Source: an uncultured Thiodictyon sp.
GTDB taxonomy: Bacteria > Pseudomonadota > Gammaproteobacteria > Chromatiales > Chromatiaceae
Assembly: GCA_903837595.1 (NCBI GenBank)
Contig: CAILVI010000505.1
Span: 1-64,000 of the forward strand
Direction of reading: 5' to 3'
Length of the DNA stretch: 64,000 nt
This document shows positions 19,215 through 29,640 of this stretch, one piece after another; position 1 is the first letter of the stretch, and each line of letters starts with the position of its first letter. Made by a program: the position numbers and the translations under genes. A model generated the notes under the pieces. The model saw only the letters and a list, made by a program, of their open reading frames with translations. It searched no databases and was not told the DNA's origin.

Positions 19215-20681
19215 ATGATCCAAAACCTCATCGGCCCCTTGGTATTCGCCCTGGCGGCCACCCTACTCACCGCCTGCACCATGGGACCCGATTATGTGCG
19301 CCCGACCGCCGCGGTCCCGGCAGCCTACAAGGAGGACCCCAACTGGAAGCCCGCCACGCCGGCCGATCATCTGCCCCGCGAGGCCTGGTGGGAGGTCTTC
19401 GGCGATCCCGGGCTCAATGCGCTGGCGGTCCAGGTCGAGCTCTCAAACCAGACCGTGCAGGCCGCCGCGGCGCGCTACCGGGCGGCCCAAACCCTGGTCG
19501 CTCAGGCGCGCGCCGGCTTCTTCCCCAAGGTCACGGGCAGTGCCTCGGTGGTGCGCTCACAGTCCATGATCGGCGCCGGCCAGGTCGCGACCGCGGCGGG
19601 CGGCCCCCGGACCACGACCGAGGCGGTCGCGCTCAGCGTCCCCTGGGAGATCGACCTCTGGGGGCGGGTGGCGCGCCAGGTCGAGGCCAATCAGGCGAGT
19701 GCCGACGTCAGCGCGGCCGATCTGGAGTCGGCGCGGCTCAGCGCCCAGGCGACCCTGGCCCAGGACTATTTCCTGCTGCGCATAAGCGATGCCCAGAAGG
19801 CGCTGATGGATCGTACCGTGGCGGCCTACCAGCGGGCGCTGGACATCACCCGCAACCGCTACGCCGCCGGTGTCGTCCCCCAGTCAGACGTGGTCTTGGC
19901 CGAAACCCAGCTCAAGACCAGCGAGGCCCAGTCGATCGACCTGGGGGTGCAGCGCGCCCAGCTCGAGCACGCCATCGCCGTCCTGATCGGCCGCCCGCCC
20001 GCCGCCCTGGCGCTGGCCCCCGCCGCGCCGCCCCAGGGCTTCCCGGTGATCCCGGCCGAGGTCCCGTCACAGTTACTGGAGCGCCGCCCCGATATCGCGA
20101 GCGCCGAGCGGCTGGCGGCCGCCGCCAACGCGCAGATCGGTGTCGCGCGGGCCGCCTACTTCCCGACCCTGACACTCACGGGGAGCGCCGGCTACCAGGG
20201 TGCCAACCTCGGCAAGCTGATCGGCATCGCCAACCCCTACTGGTCGGTCGGGCCGGCCCTGGCCGCCACCCTATTCGATGCGGGCCTGCGCCGCGCCCAG
20301 AACGCCCAGGCACTCGCCAACTACGAGGCCGCCGTGGCGACCTACCGTCAGACCGTGCTCGGCGGTTTCAAGGAGGTCGAGGACAACCTGGCGGCCCTGC
20401 GCATCCTCAGTGAGGAGGCCGCCGTCCAAGAGGCCGCGCTTCAGGCCGCGCGCCGCTCGGTCGAGCTGACCCTGAATCAATACAAGGCGGGCACCGTCAG
20501 CTACCTCAACGTGGTCACCCTCCAGGCCGTGCAACTGTCCAGCGAGCGCACTGCGCTGGACATCCAGGGCCGGCGCCTGACCGCGGGCGTGCTGCTGATC
20601 AAGGCGCTGGGCGGTGGTTGGCAGGTCCGCACCCCGAGAGCACCGCACCCCAGTGCGGCCCAGCCAATCCGCAACCCATAA
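19215..20681 (+). CDS. Outer-membrane efflux lipoprotein, NodT family
   Basis: A 488-residue trimeric outer-membrane channel protein of RND pumps. The N-terminus is a lipoprotein signal with lipobox LLTAC, followed by MGPDYVRP, the classic NodT-family start. Two OEP repeats carry the conserved WEIDLWGR, RRPDIASAERLAAAANAQIG and FDAGLRRAQ motifs. The ATG at 19215 is chosen because it gives a normal lipoprotein signal. The last 15 or so codons (PRAPHPSAAQ and onwards) run through a dispersed palindromic repeat (20635-20660), so the natural C-terminus may have been extended by insertion of that element. It is the partner of the preceding RND permease. Confidence 0.94.
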   Translation: MIQNLIGPLVFALAATLLTACTMGPDYVRPTAAVPAAYKEDPNWKPATPADHLPREAWWEVFGDPGLNALAVQVELSNQTVQAAAARYRAAQTLVAQARAGFFPKVTGSASVVRSQSMIGAGQVATAAGGPRTTTEAVALSVPWEIDLWGRVARQVEANQASADVSAADLESARLSAQATLAQDYFLLRISDAQKALMDRTVAAYQRALDITRNRYAAGVVPQSDVVLAETQLKTSEAQSIDLGVQRAQLEHAIAVLIGRPPAALALAPAAPPQGFPVIPAEVPSQLLERRPDIASAERLAAAANAQIGVARAAYFPTLTLTGSAGYQGANLGKLIGIANPYWSVGPALAATLFDAGLRRAQNAQALANYEAAVATYRQTVLGGFKEVEDNLAALRILSEEAAVQEAALQAARRSVELTLNQYKAGTVSYLNVVTLQAVQLSSERTALDIQGRRLTAGVLLIKALGGGWQVRTPRAPHPSAAQPIRNP

Positions 20682-20729
20682 GGCCGCGGTCGTTTGTGAG
20701 GTGTCGCCGCACTGGGGTGCGGCGCTCCC
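20635..20729. repeat. Paired GC-rich palindromic repeats, copy 1
   Basis: Two inverted units, ACCGCACCCCAGTGCGGCC (20642-20660) and CGCCGCACTGGGGTGCGGCG (20705-20724), lie about 44 bp apart. Each is itself a near-palindrome and together they form a larger stem-loop. The same pair occurs at 31976-32070. The left unit overlaps the end of the NodT-family gene. It looks like a REP/BIME-type or small nonautonomous element and could act as a terminator. Confidence 0.8.
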
Positions 20730-20816
20730 AGCGCGTCCGCTGTGCGGACCGGCGACCTCGCGGCTGGCGCGGTGACCGGAGAATGATGACCAACGCCCCC
20801 GACCGACGGTGCAAGG

Positions 20817-20845
20817 TTGCAAGTTTTCCATCAACCGCGCACAAT
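20817..20845 (+). promoter_or_regulatory. Candidate promoter of the toxin-antitoxin operon
   Basis: TTGCAA and CACAAT are separated by 17 bp, each matching four of six sigma70 consensus bases, about 40 bp before the antitoxin start. Found by eye only. Confidence 0.35.
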
Positions 20846-20885
20846 GATCGTCGATTCCTAGCCGTTCCCGATAGAGACTAGACCG

Positions 20886-21329
20886 ATGCAGAGCATGACC
20901 TTAGAACAGTTGCGCGCGACGGCCAGCGCCGGCGGCGTGGTCGGCGTGACCTTGAAGGGAGAAGGCAGTGGTTTCTTGCTGGAAATCGCTACCCGTAGCG
21001 GGCATGACGCCGTCTTGTCCAAGGCCCGCAGCCTAGAGCCACGCCGCTTCGGTAATCCCGTGTCCGCACTGGTCGTATTGCGCGATCTTGGCATCGCCGT
21101 TGCCCAAATTGACGCCACCCACTGGGACCCGACCCAGAAGGACGCGAGCCGCAGCCGGGCCAACCGCGCCCAAGCGATGCGCGAGGCACACGCCGCCGCC
21201 GCTTATACCAAGCAGTTGGCAGCCGAAATTCAGGCGGCGATCGACGACCCCCGGCCAAGCATTGCTCATGATGACGTCATGGCCGAGATGGACGCCGACC
21301 TTGACGCCTTACCGGCCAGCGTCAGCTAG
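20886..21329 (+). CDS. Antitoxin partner of ParE-type toxin
   Basis: This 147-residue protein precedes a ParE-like toxin by 5 bp. Its first 75 residues (MTLEQLRATASAGGVVGVTLKG) resemble plasmid-partition-associated ParC-like small proteins, as far as I recall. The C-terminal 50 residues (IQAAIDDPRPSIAHDDVMAEMD) look like the toxin-neutralising tail of RelB/ParD antitoxins, which commonly read SIPHDEVMAEM. It is therefore probably a two-part antitoxin that binds DNA or another partner and covers the toxin. A second ATG lies at 20895. The operon may be autoregulated, as is usual for such pairs. Confidence 0.75.
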   Translation: MQSMTLEQLRATASAGGVVGVTLKGEGSGFLLEIATRSGHDAVLSKARSLEPRRFGNPVSALVVLRDLGIAVAQIDATHWDPTQKDASRSRANRAQAMREAHAAAAYTKQLAAEIQAAIDDPRPSIAHDDVMAEMDADLDALPASVS

Positions 21330-21334
21330 CGCAC

Positions 21335-21628
21335 ATGGCGGCCAAGGGCTATCGCGTTGAATGGCGCCCGCTGGCGCGCGATGACCTGCGTGACATCGTC
21401 CGCTACATCGGTCAGGACAATCCCACTCGTGCCAGGCGCTTCGGCCAGGAACTGCGCGACAAAACGAAGCCGTTGGCACAGTATCCCGAACTGGGTCGGC
21501 CCGGCCGCCTGCCCGGTATCCGCGAACTGGTCGTGCACCCAAACTACATCGTCTTTTATCGTGAGCTGGTCGAGACCCGGACTGTGCAGATACTAAGAGT
21601 GAGGCACGACGCCCAACAAGTGGGGTAA
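21335..21628 (+). CDS. RelE/ParE family toxin
   Basis: A 97-residue RelE/ParE superfamily toxin. Recognisable features are YRVEWRPLARDDLRDIVRYI at the N-terminus, the middle segment YPELGRPGRLPGIRELVVHPNYIV (quoted here in parts: GRPGRLPGIRELV and HPNYIVFY) and the terminal strand VQILRVRHDAQQ. RPGR, REL and the YIVFYR strand are typical of the ParE branch, which poisons DNA gyrase, but the sequence alone does not exclude ribosome-dependent RNase activity. It follows the antitoxin by 5 bp in one operon. Its role may be stabilising the locus or phage defence. Confidence 0.88.
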   Translation: MAAKGYRVEWRPLARDDLRDIVRYIGQDNPTRARRFGQELRDKTKPLAQYPELGRPGRLPGIRELVVHPNYIVFYRELVETRTVQILRVRHDAQQVG

Positions 21629-21673
21629 TCCAGATCTAGTGCGGCGACGCTATTGCCCGAAAACCGCCGGACG

Positions 21674-21772
21674 ATGCTGTCGCTGCCTATTCCGGCTGAG
21701 ACGCCTGAATTTCGACCTGAGTTCGAAGAAAGCGCCTGGCGAATCGACGTGGCAACAGTCAAGGAATTATGA
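21674..21772 (+). other. Possible 32-codon relic or leader ORF
   Basis: An ATG-started frame beginning MLSLPIPAETPEFRPEF ends 13 bp before the STAND-like gene. It is in the same frame as the toxin stop. Composition looks protein-like, but no family is recognised; it may be a gene fragment or a short upstream peptide. Confidence 0.25.
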
Positions 21773-21785
21773 ATAGAAGAAGTCC

Positions 21786-24700
21786 ATGAACCCAGCAAGA
21801 ACCGCACTAGCGCTGGCGGGCATCACCGACGAGGGCCTGTTCGAGTGCCTGGCCACGGCGATCTTGCGGGCGGCCAATCCGCGCTTCGACTCGCTGGCTC
21901 ATACTGGCGTGAACGCCGCGGGCAAGGCAATCAGGTCCCCTCTAGATGGGATCTGCTTCGTGCCGGACGCCGATCCGCCCCACATGATCGCGGTTCACCA
22001 CACCATCACCGCCCGCGGCGATCTTGAGAAAAAATGGCTGCACGATCCAGCGAAGGTCAAACCTCGCAATGGCAGCCGGCCGACGGCACCACCCGGAGAC
22101 CTCATCAAGACAGCAGAACTGGCGGCTGAAGAGCGAATACGCACACCGAATCTGCGCGTGACGCTGGTTCTCACGACCAACGAGGAACCGGGTGAGGCGT
22201 TGGTTCGGTCCGTCGAGGCCGCCGGGCGTGAGCGCCGTCTGGAGATCGATCTGTGGGGGCGCTCCAGATTAACCCATTTCTTGGACAACCAGCCGACCGG
22301 ACACTGGCTTCGCCGCGACTTTCTGGGGATCGAGCAGGAGCAACTTTCCAGAGAACTGCTCCGCGAGCTTTGCATCAAGAGTCTTGAGGTTCACAGTCCA
22401 CCGGATAATCCTGCTGCCTGGGTGCCTCGCGCACTCGATGCCACGCTGAATGCCAGTCATCATCGGAACCTGACATTCCTGGTTGCTGGATCGGGCCTTG
22501 GCAAATCGGTGGCATGTTACCGCAGGCTCAAGGCATACGTTGAAAGTGGTGGATTCGGGATTTTTCTACCCCACGAAGTCGTTGACTCGGCAATTACCAT
22601 TGATCAGGCAGTCACCAGCGCCCTGCGCCAGCTTCATCCGTCGCTGGCGGCAATAGGTGTATCGGCGATATCGCTCTGCTCACCCGAACAGCCACTGCTG
22701 CTGGTGGTCGAGGACATCAACCGATCCGGCCAAACAACGCGCTTGCTGGCACGGATCGCCGGTTGGACTCCTGCATCAACCGGGAAAAAGACGAGTGGGC
22801 TGTCGTCCTGGCGACTGGTATGTCCCCTGTGGCCGGAAATCATCGCCTCACTGGGAGATCAGGCCCGCAAGCGTATCGACCCCCTGATTGTCGTCGCCGG
22901 AACATTTACTGCCAGTGAAGGCCGCGACGCCGTTCTGGCGCGGGCGCAACTTGAGGGGCGCGAGCTGAGCCAACTCAGCGCTACTGACACCGCCAGCGCA
23001 CTCGGCCATGATCCGCTCTTTATCGCGCTCCATGACCAGGAGACGGCGCCAAACCCGCACCAAGTGATCGGTCAGTTTGTCGAGGGCTGTCTGTCACGTA
23101 CCGCGGCAGAGGGAAGGGACCACCCGGCCGCAGATTATCGATCCGCGCTACGCCTGCTGGCAGGGGGAATGCTGACCCGTCGTCAAATCGAGGTCGGTTG
23201 GCGGGAGATTAGTCGCTGGTCGGCGCTTCAGGGGGAACCTCTGCACTTGCTCAGCCGCCTCGCACATCAGGGCGAATTGCTGCGGTTCGCGGGCTGGTCC
23301 GACGACCAGCGCCTCCTATTCCGGCACGACCGAGTGCGTGACTGGCTGCTGGCCGATGCCGCAGCCGAACTCGACCACCGCGATCTCCTGACCAACGATC
23401 TCATCAGCGACCCTTTTTTTGCAGAGGTGATGGGCGCTGCCCTCGTCTGGGGACGACCTGGCCCCACCTTCCTTTCCCGCATCGCCACGTTGAACCCGCT
23501 CGGGCTCGTTCACGCATTGCGCCTTTTCGGCGAAGCCAGCGGCCTAGAGAAGCAGGCTGTTCTCCAGGCAATCGATCATTGGCTCGACGAACCTGCCACA
23601 CACGAAAAGTCAAACCAGCACCTGAGATGGGAGGCATTGGACATGTTGTCCGAAACGGACTCCCCCGAGGTGCCCCGGATAGTCCGGAAGTTCCGCGATA
23701 AGACCAGCAGTGGCCAGCTTGCACGACTGCGTAACTGCGATATTTCAGGGGGTATAGAGCTTGGTACGGGTTTGATTCCGGGTATACGATATCCGTTGCG
23801 AGACGCCCAAATCGAGCATGCGAAGCTACACCACGGCAGGACGCTAGTCGCGCTATTAAATGAGCATTTATGCCGGCCGGATCTTAGCGCTTCAGAAAGA
23901 GTCGGGGCGCTACGGCTCACCATACACATTGGCAACCCAAGTTTGGCTTCGGCAATCGAAACCTGCTGGACCGGAGATGGCGCACGCTGCCATCATTTGG
24001 CCGATTACCTCTGGAGCTTTTCGGAGTGCTGTGGAGATGATCCCGATCGTTACCTTGGACCAGTTTGCGACGCGTGGGCAGCATTGCCCGACAAATCAGA
24101 AAAGGAGCACTCACTCTCTCCGCGTAGCGCGCTCTTAGCTTTCGAGTTTCGCTGGGCACTCGAAAAGACGCCTCCGGTTGCGGCGATCCATTATTTCATC
24201 CGCCGCGGGGCACAAGATGAGCTCAGCGGTCCAATTACTGAGATGCTTAGCCACATAGATGATCCGGAGGCTCTTTCTTTTGTTGCGGAACAATCAGCGG
24301 CAATTGCTCGTCAACTTGAGGGAACCGACTCAATCTTCCTCTTCCCGATGATTTTGGGCACCCAATGGAAACGCGCTCAAGAGGAACGCGGACGCGGTAT
24401 GTCGAAGGCGTCGCGAGATCGCTTGCTTACTCTCTGGAACGACGAAGCAAACGACAAGCATTTGCGGGCGCAAGCCTTCGCACTTTGGGCGGCGACGCAG
24501 GCTTCGGATGACGTTGATATACTGAGGTCGGCCACACTGTCGAACGATATAGCCGATTTCATTCTCCAAGCGCGATTGAGGCGCAGAGACCAACAAGCAA
24601 TCCCGGCAATGATCGAGAAGTTGGCGGGCGACGATCGCGGGCGCTGGTGGCAGTACGGCAGGTATATCTGGTCGGCCGAGCTTAACGATACCTTGGACGT

Positions 24701-25469
24701 CTTTCTTGACAGCCGCAGGACGCTGGTAACCGGTATATGGAACGAATACCATGAGTCCGACTGGATTACCCATGAGTTGATTAGACAACTCCCGAAAGCT
24801 GAGGCAGAACGCCTTCTTTTGAAACACTGGGACCATCTCCGACTTACGCACCTTTTCGTGCAGACCGCGCTCTATGTTTCAACTCCGGCCCTTTTAAAGC
24901 TGGCAGGCGCCGCGATCAATGATTGCCCAGAGCCGAATAAGCTCATGGAACATCTCGGTTATTCCTTCGGCTTTCACATGAAGGGACATCCCGGTCTTAC
25001 TGATGAAGCTCAAGTGCGTGCGATCGGTCCATACCTGCATCTATTGACCCGGAACGACCTTTTGGCTCTATGGGACACTTGCAATGATCGTGGCTGGTTT
25101 GCGATTCGCCGGGAACTGCTGGATGGGTGGTTGCAGCCAGTATTACTCCGGAACAAATCGGATCATGATCAAGCGGCGACGGAGTTGGACAAAATGATCG
25201 GCGAGACGGGGCAGCATAAGATTCGCTATTGGATTGACAATTTTCTAAAGAGGGATGTTTCGTGGAAGACGATCTTGAGTACCATGATCGCATGGCTGGA
25301 CCAACGCCACTCACTCGAAGCCCTGCAAATCGTCACTGCCGCTATCATGTACCGCGGTACGCGCGAAGACCTAGAGGTACTGCGAACCTTTGAGGGCATG
25401 CCCGGTCCCGCAGCAAGAGAGTTGATCGCTGACACCGCATTTGCGGTTCGCCGGCGCAGTCTCCGCTAA
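21786..25469 (+). CDS. STAND-like NTPase with restriction-endonuclease-like N-terminus, putative defence protein
   Basis: I do not recognise a characterised homologue of this 1227-residue protein. Residues 1-190 look like a nuclease-fold sensor or effector: NAAGKAIRSPLDGICFV (43-59), then MIAVHHT (67-73) where an ExK would be expected, and later LEIDLWGRSRL (152-162). A P-loop NTPase follows: Walker A FLVAGSGLGKSVAC (221-234) and Walker B LLLVVEDINRSGQ (314-326). About 800 residues of helical, repeat-like sequence make up the C-terminus. This order (effector, NTPase, long sensor) is the plan of STAND defence proteins such as Avs, so an antiphage role is plausible but inferred. AGAAGAAG precedes the ATG at 21786. 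GC content falls in the distal half. It sits directly after a toxin-antitoxin pair. Confidence 0.65.
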   Translation: MNPARTALALAGITDEGLFECLATAILRAANPRFDSLAHTGVNAAGKAIRSPLDGICFVPDADPPHMIAVHHTITARGDLEKKWLHDPAKVKPRNGSRPTAPPGDLIKTAELAAEERIRTPNLRVTLVLTTNEEPGEALVRSVEAAGRERRLEIDLWGRSRLTHFLDNQPTGHWLRRDFLGIEQEQLSRELLRELCIKSLEVHSPPDNPAAWVPRALDATLNASHHRNLTFLVAGSGLGKSVACYRRLKAYVESGGFGIFLPHEVVDSAITIDQAVTSALRQLHPSLAAIGVSAISLCSPEQPLLLVVEDINRSGQTTRLLARIAGWTPASTGKKTSGLSSWRLVCPLWPEIIASLGDQARKRIDPLIVVAGTFTASEGRDAVLARAQLEGRELSQLSATDTASALGHDPLFIALHDQETAPNPHQVIGQFVEGCLSRTAAEGRDHPAADYRSALRLLAGGMLTRRQIEVGWREISRWSALQGEPLHLLSRLAHQGELLRFAGWSDDQRLLFRHDRVRDWLLADAAAELDHRDLLTNDLISDPFFAEVMGAALVWGRPGPTFLSRIATLNPLGLVHALRLFGEASGLEKQAVLQAIDHWLDEPATHEKSNQHLRWEALDMLSETDSPEVPRIVRKFRDKTSSGQLARLRNCDISGGIELGTGLIPGIRYPLRDAQIEHAKLHHGRTLVALLNEHLCRPDLSASERVGALRLTIHIGNPSLASAIETCWTGDGARCHHLADYLWSFSECCGDDPDRYLGPVCDAWAALPDKSEKEHSLSPRSALLAFEFRWALEKTPPVAAIHYFIRRGAQDELSGPITEMLSHIDDPEALSFVAEQSAAIARQLEGTDSIFLFPMILGTQWKRAQEERGRGMSKASRDRLLTLWNDEANDKHLRAQAFALWAATQASDDVDILRSATLSNDIADFILQARLRRRDQQAIPAMIEKLAGDDRGRWWQYGRYIWSAELNDTLDVFLDSRRTLVTGIWNEYHESDWITHELIRQLPKAEAERLLLKHWDHLRLTHLFVQTALYVSTPALLKLAGAAINDCPEPNKLMEHLGYSFGFHMKGHPGLTDEAQVRAIGPYLHLLTRNDLLALWDTCNDRGWFAIRRELLDGWLQPVLLRNKSDHDQAATELDKMIGETGQHKIRYWIDNFLKRDVSWKTILSTMIAWLDQRHSLEALQIVTAAIMYRGTREDLEVLRTFEGMPGPAARELIADTAFAVRRRSLR

Positions 25470-25758
25470 AGGTTTGGCCTTGGTGAGGAGGGACCGGCCG
25501 GCCGGCTCCAGCCGACGGTGGGCCGCTTCGAGGGGGCAGGGCAAAACGGCCGCAATACTGTCGAGGCGCCGCAGCTCGACTGGGCCGACGAGCGCAGCCT
25601 TTGGCAAGACGCCCTCCTCATCAATTAGTTAGGTTTTCGGTGACGACCGGCTGCGCCCCAGCGTGGAGCCGCCCGGGGTCATGCCCTATACTAGCGCCCT
25701 TTCGTCCACCGCGGTCGCGCCGTCCTGCGCCGCTGCGCCACGCAGTCACCCGGCCGCC

Positions 25759-26955
25759 ATGAACCCTGCACTTGGGCTGCTCCAGCCCTATCCGTTCGAG
25801 AAGCTCAATGCACTCAAGGCCGGCTGCGTGCCGCCGCGCGACCGGCAGCCGATCGCCCTCTACATCGGCGAGCCGAAGCACCCGACCCCGGGGCTGATCA
25901 CCGAGGCGCTGATCGCCCACCTGCACACCCTGTCCGTCTACCCGAACACCCGCGGTCAGCCGGCCCTGCGCGAGGCCATCGCCCGCTGGCTCACCGGGCG
26001 CTTCGCCCTGCCCGCCGGGCTGGTGGACCCGGAGCGCCACATACTCCCGGTCAACGGTACCCGCGAGGCACTGTTCGCACTCGCGCAGGCGGTGGTCGGC
26101 CAGGGCCGCTCGCCGCTGGTGCTGATGCCGAACCCCTTCTATCAGATCTATGAGGGCGCGGCCCTGCTCGCCGGAGCACAGCCGCACTTCCTGCCGTGCC
26201 GGGCAGAGCACGGTTTCATCCCGGACTTCGACGCGGTGGACGCGGCCACCTGGGGGCGCTGCCAGCTGCTCTACATCTGTTCGCCGGCCAACCCGAGCGG
26301 GGCTGTCATGGGCCTGGACCAGCTGACCCGCCTGCTTGAACTCGCCCAAACCCACGATTTTGTGATCGCCTCAGACGAGTGCTACTCGGAGCTCTATCTG
26401 GACGAGTCCGCCCCGCCCCCGGGGCTACTCCAGGCGGCGGCGGCCATGGGAAACGACACCTTCGAGCACTGCATCTGCTTTCACAGCCTGTCCAAGCGCT
26501 CCAACGCCCCGGGGCTGCGCTCCGGGTTCGTCGCCGGCAACGCCGAGCTGATCGAGGGCTTCTTCAACTACCGCACCTACCACGGCTGTGCCATGGCGCT
26601 GCCCACCCAGAGCGCGAGCACCGCCGCCTGGTCGGACGAGGGCCATGTGCGCGCCAATCGCGCGCTGTACCGCGAAAAATTCTCCGCGGTGGTCGATGTC
26701 CTGGACCCGGTCCTGCCGGTGACAGCACCGCCGGCCGGTTTCTATCTGTGGCCGCAGACGCCGATTCCGGACACCGAGTTCGTCCGCCGGCTGTTTGCCG
26801 AAGAGCATGTGACCCTGTTGCCGGGGAGTTTCCTGTCGCGTACCGTGGATGGCTTCAACCCGGGCGCCGACCGGGTCCGCCTGGCCCTGGTCCCGCCGCT
26901 CGATGAGTGTCTCGAGGCCGCCTGGCGCATCCGCCGCCTGGTCGAGCGGCTGTGA
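25759..26955 (+). CDS. dapC: Succinyldiaminopimelate transaminase DapC
   Basis: A 398-residue fold-type I PLP aminotransferase that converts N-succinyl-2-amino-6-ketopimelate to N-succinyl-LL-diaminopimelate in lysine and peptidoglycan synthesis. The start MNPALGLLQPYPFEKLNAL is characteristic of DapC. PLP Lys246 lies in FHSLSKRSNAPGLRSGF, NPSG (178-181) binds the cofactor, and SDECYSELY supplies Asp and Tyr. The start at 25759 is chosen from family alignment; the longer frame from 25663 is Ala/Ser-rich and unlike the family. A TATACT box at 25687-25692 could be a -10 element, though no good -35 is visible. It heads dapC-dapD-yffB-dapE. Confidence 0.95.
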   Translation: MNPALGLLQPYPFEKLNALKAGCVPPRDRQPIALYIGEPKHPTPGLITEALIAHLHTLSVYPNTRGQPALREAIARWLTGRFALPAGLVDPERHILPVNGTREALFALAQAVVGQGRSPLVLMPNPFYQIYEGAALLAGAQPHFLPCRAEHGFIPDFDAVDAATWGRCQLLYICSPANPSGAVMGLDQLTRLLELAQTHDFVIASDECYSELYLDESAPPPGLLQAAAAMGNDTFEHCICFHSLSKRSNAPGLRSGFVAGNAELIEGFFNYRTYHGCAMALPTQSASTAAWSDEGHVRANRALYREKFSAVVDVLDPVLPVTAPPAGFYLWPQTPIPDTEFVRRLFAEEHVTLLPGSFLSRTVDGFNPGADRVRLALVPPLDECLEAAWRIRRLVERL

Positions 26956-27030
26956 TGCACCGGCCCTGACCGGCTGCGGTAAACTGTCGTCCCGACCCCT
27001 TCAACCCCCTTTGTCCAACCGGAGCCGTCC

Positions 27031-27852
27031 ATGAGCGACACCCAAGACATCATCGTCGAGGCCTTCGAGCGCCGCGCCGAGATCACCCCGCGCAACGTCC
27101 AGACCCGGGTGCACGACGCCGTACTGGATGTGATCGAGCGCCTGGACCGGGGCGAGCTGCGCGTCGCGGAAAAGCGCGATGGCGACTGGGTGGTGAACGA
27201 CTGGATCAAAAAGGCCGTGCTGCTGTCCTTCCGCATCGAGGACAACCTGTTCATGAAGGGCGGCTTCACCAACTATTACGACAAGGTGCCGTCCAAGTAT
27301 GCCGACACCAACTCGCGTGAGTTCCGCGAATCCGGCGTGCGCGTGGTGCCGCCGGCCGCGGCGCGGCGCGGGGCCTACATCGCCCCTTCCTGTGTACTGA
27401 TGCCGTCCTATGTGAACATCGGGGCCTATATCGACACCGGCACCATGGTCGACACCTGGGCCACCGTCGGCTCCTGCGCCCAGATCGGCAAGAACGTCCA
27501 TCTGTCGGGCGGGGTCGGCATCGGCGGCGTGCTGGAGCCGGTCCAGGCCTCGCCCACCATCATTGAGGACAACTGCTTCATCGGTGCCCGCTCTGAGGTC
27601 GTCGAGGGGGTCATCGTCGGTGAGGGGGCGGTGCTCTCCATGGGCGTCTTCATCGGCCAGAGCACCAAGATCTATAACCGTGAGACCGGTGAGATCCTCT
27701 ATGGCCGCGTCCCCCCGGGGGCCGTCGTGGTCCCCGGCAACCTGCCCTCCAAGGACGGCAGCCACAGCCTCTACTGCGCCGTGATCATCAAGCAGGTGGA
27801 TGAGCGCACGCGGGGCAAAGTGGGGATCAACGAGTTGTTGCGGGACATTTAG
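27031..27852 (+). CDS. dapD: Tetrahydrodipicolinate N-succinyltransferase
   Basis: A 273-residue trimeric acyltransferase that succinylates tetrahydrodipicolinate using succinyl-CoA. The helical N-terminal domain is followed by a left-handed beta helix of hexapeptide repeats ([37 protein letters not shown]) and the C-terminal segment [16 protein letters not shown]. Length and motifs match the proteobacterial enzyme throughout. It begins 75 bp after dapC and supplies the substrate for DapC. A dispersed repeat array lies between dapD and the next gene, which may separate transcription of the two halves of the pathway. Confidence 0.97.
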   Translation: MSDTQDIIVEAFERRAEITPRNVQTRVHDAVLDVIERLDRGELRVAEKRDGDWVVNDWIKKAVLLSFRIEDNLFMKGGFTNYYDKVPSKYADTNSREFRESGVRVVPPAAARRGAYIAPSCVLMPSYVNIGAYIDTGTMVDTWATVGSCAQIGKNVHLSGGVGIGGVLEPVQASPTIIEDNCFIGARSEVVEGVIVGEGAVLSMGVFIGQSTKIYNRETGEILYGRVPPGAVVVPGNLPSKDGSHSLYCAVIIKQVDERTRGKVGINELLRDI

Positions 27853-27926
27853 CGAGGTTTCACTTCAGCCGGACGAACCAGAGGCCACGAGCTAAACTTC
27901 AAAGGCCGTGCCAAATGATGGACAAG

Positions 27927-28020
27927 GGACAGGATTAACAGGATTTACAGGATGACAAAATCGCGCGTCACGTCATCGACAATCCTGTTAATCCTGCGAA
28001 ATCCTGTTAATCCTGTCCGC
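27927..28020. repeat. Inverted array of TCCTGTTAATCC-type repeats, copy 2
   Basis: GGACAGGATTAACAGGATT (27927-27945) and TTACAGGAT on the left face AATCCTGTTAATCCTG and AATCCTGTTAATCCTGTCC (to 28018) on the right. It is the best match to the array at 1605-1703. It interrupts the dap cluster between dapD and yffB. Confidence 0.85.
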
Positions 28021-28120
28021 TTATGCTCCGCCCGCTCGAACCTCTCGGCATGCGTCGGGGTTACCCATGAGCAGAGCCGCCGGAAACCTGACTTATTTTA
28101 ATGGCTGATCGTTGGGCACC

Positions 28121-29595
<1,475 letters not shown>

Positions 29596-29640
29596 TCGGG
29601 GCACGCCATCGTTTGGCCAGAAACCCAAGAGCTTGATCAC

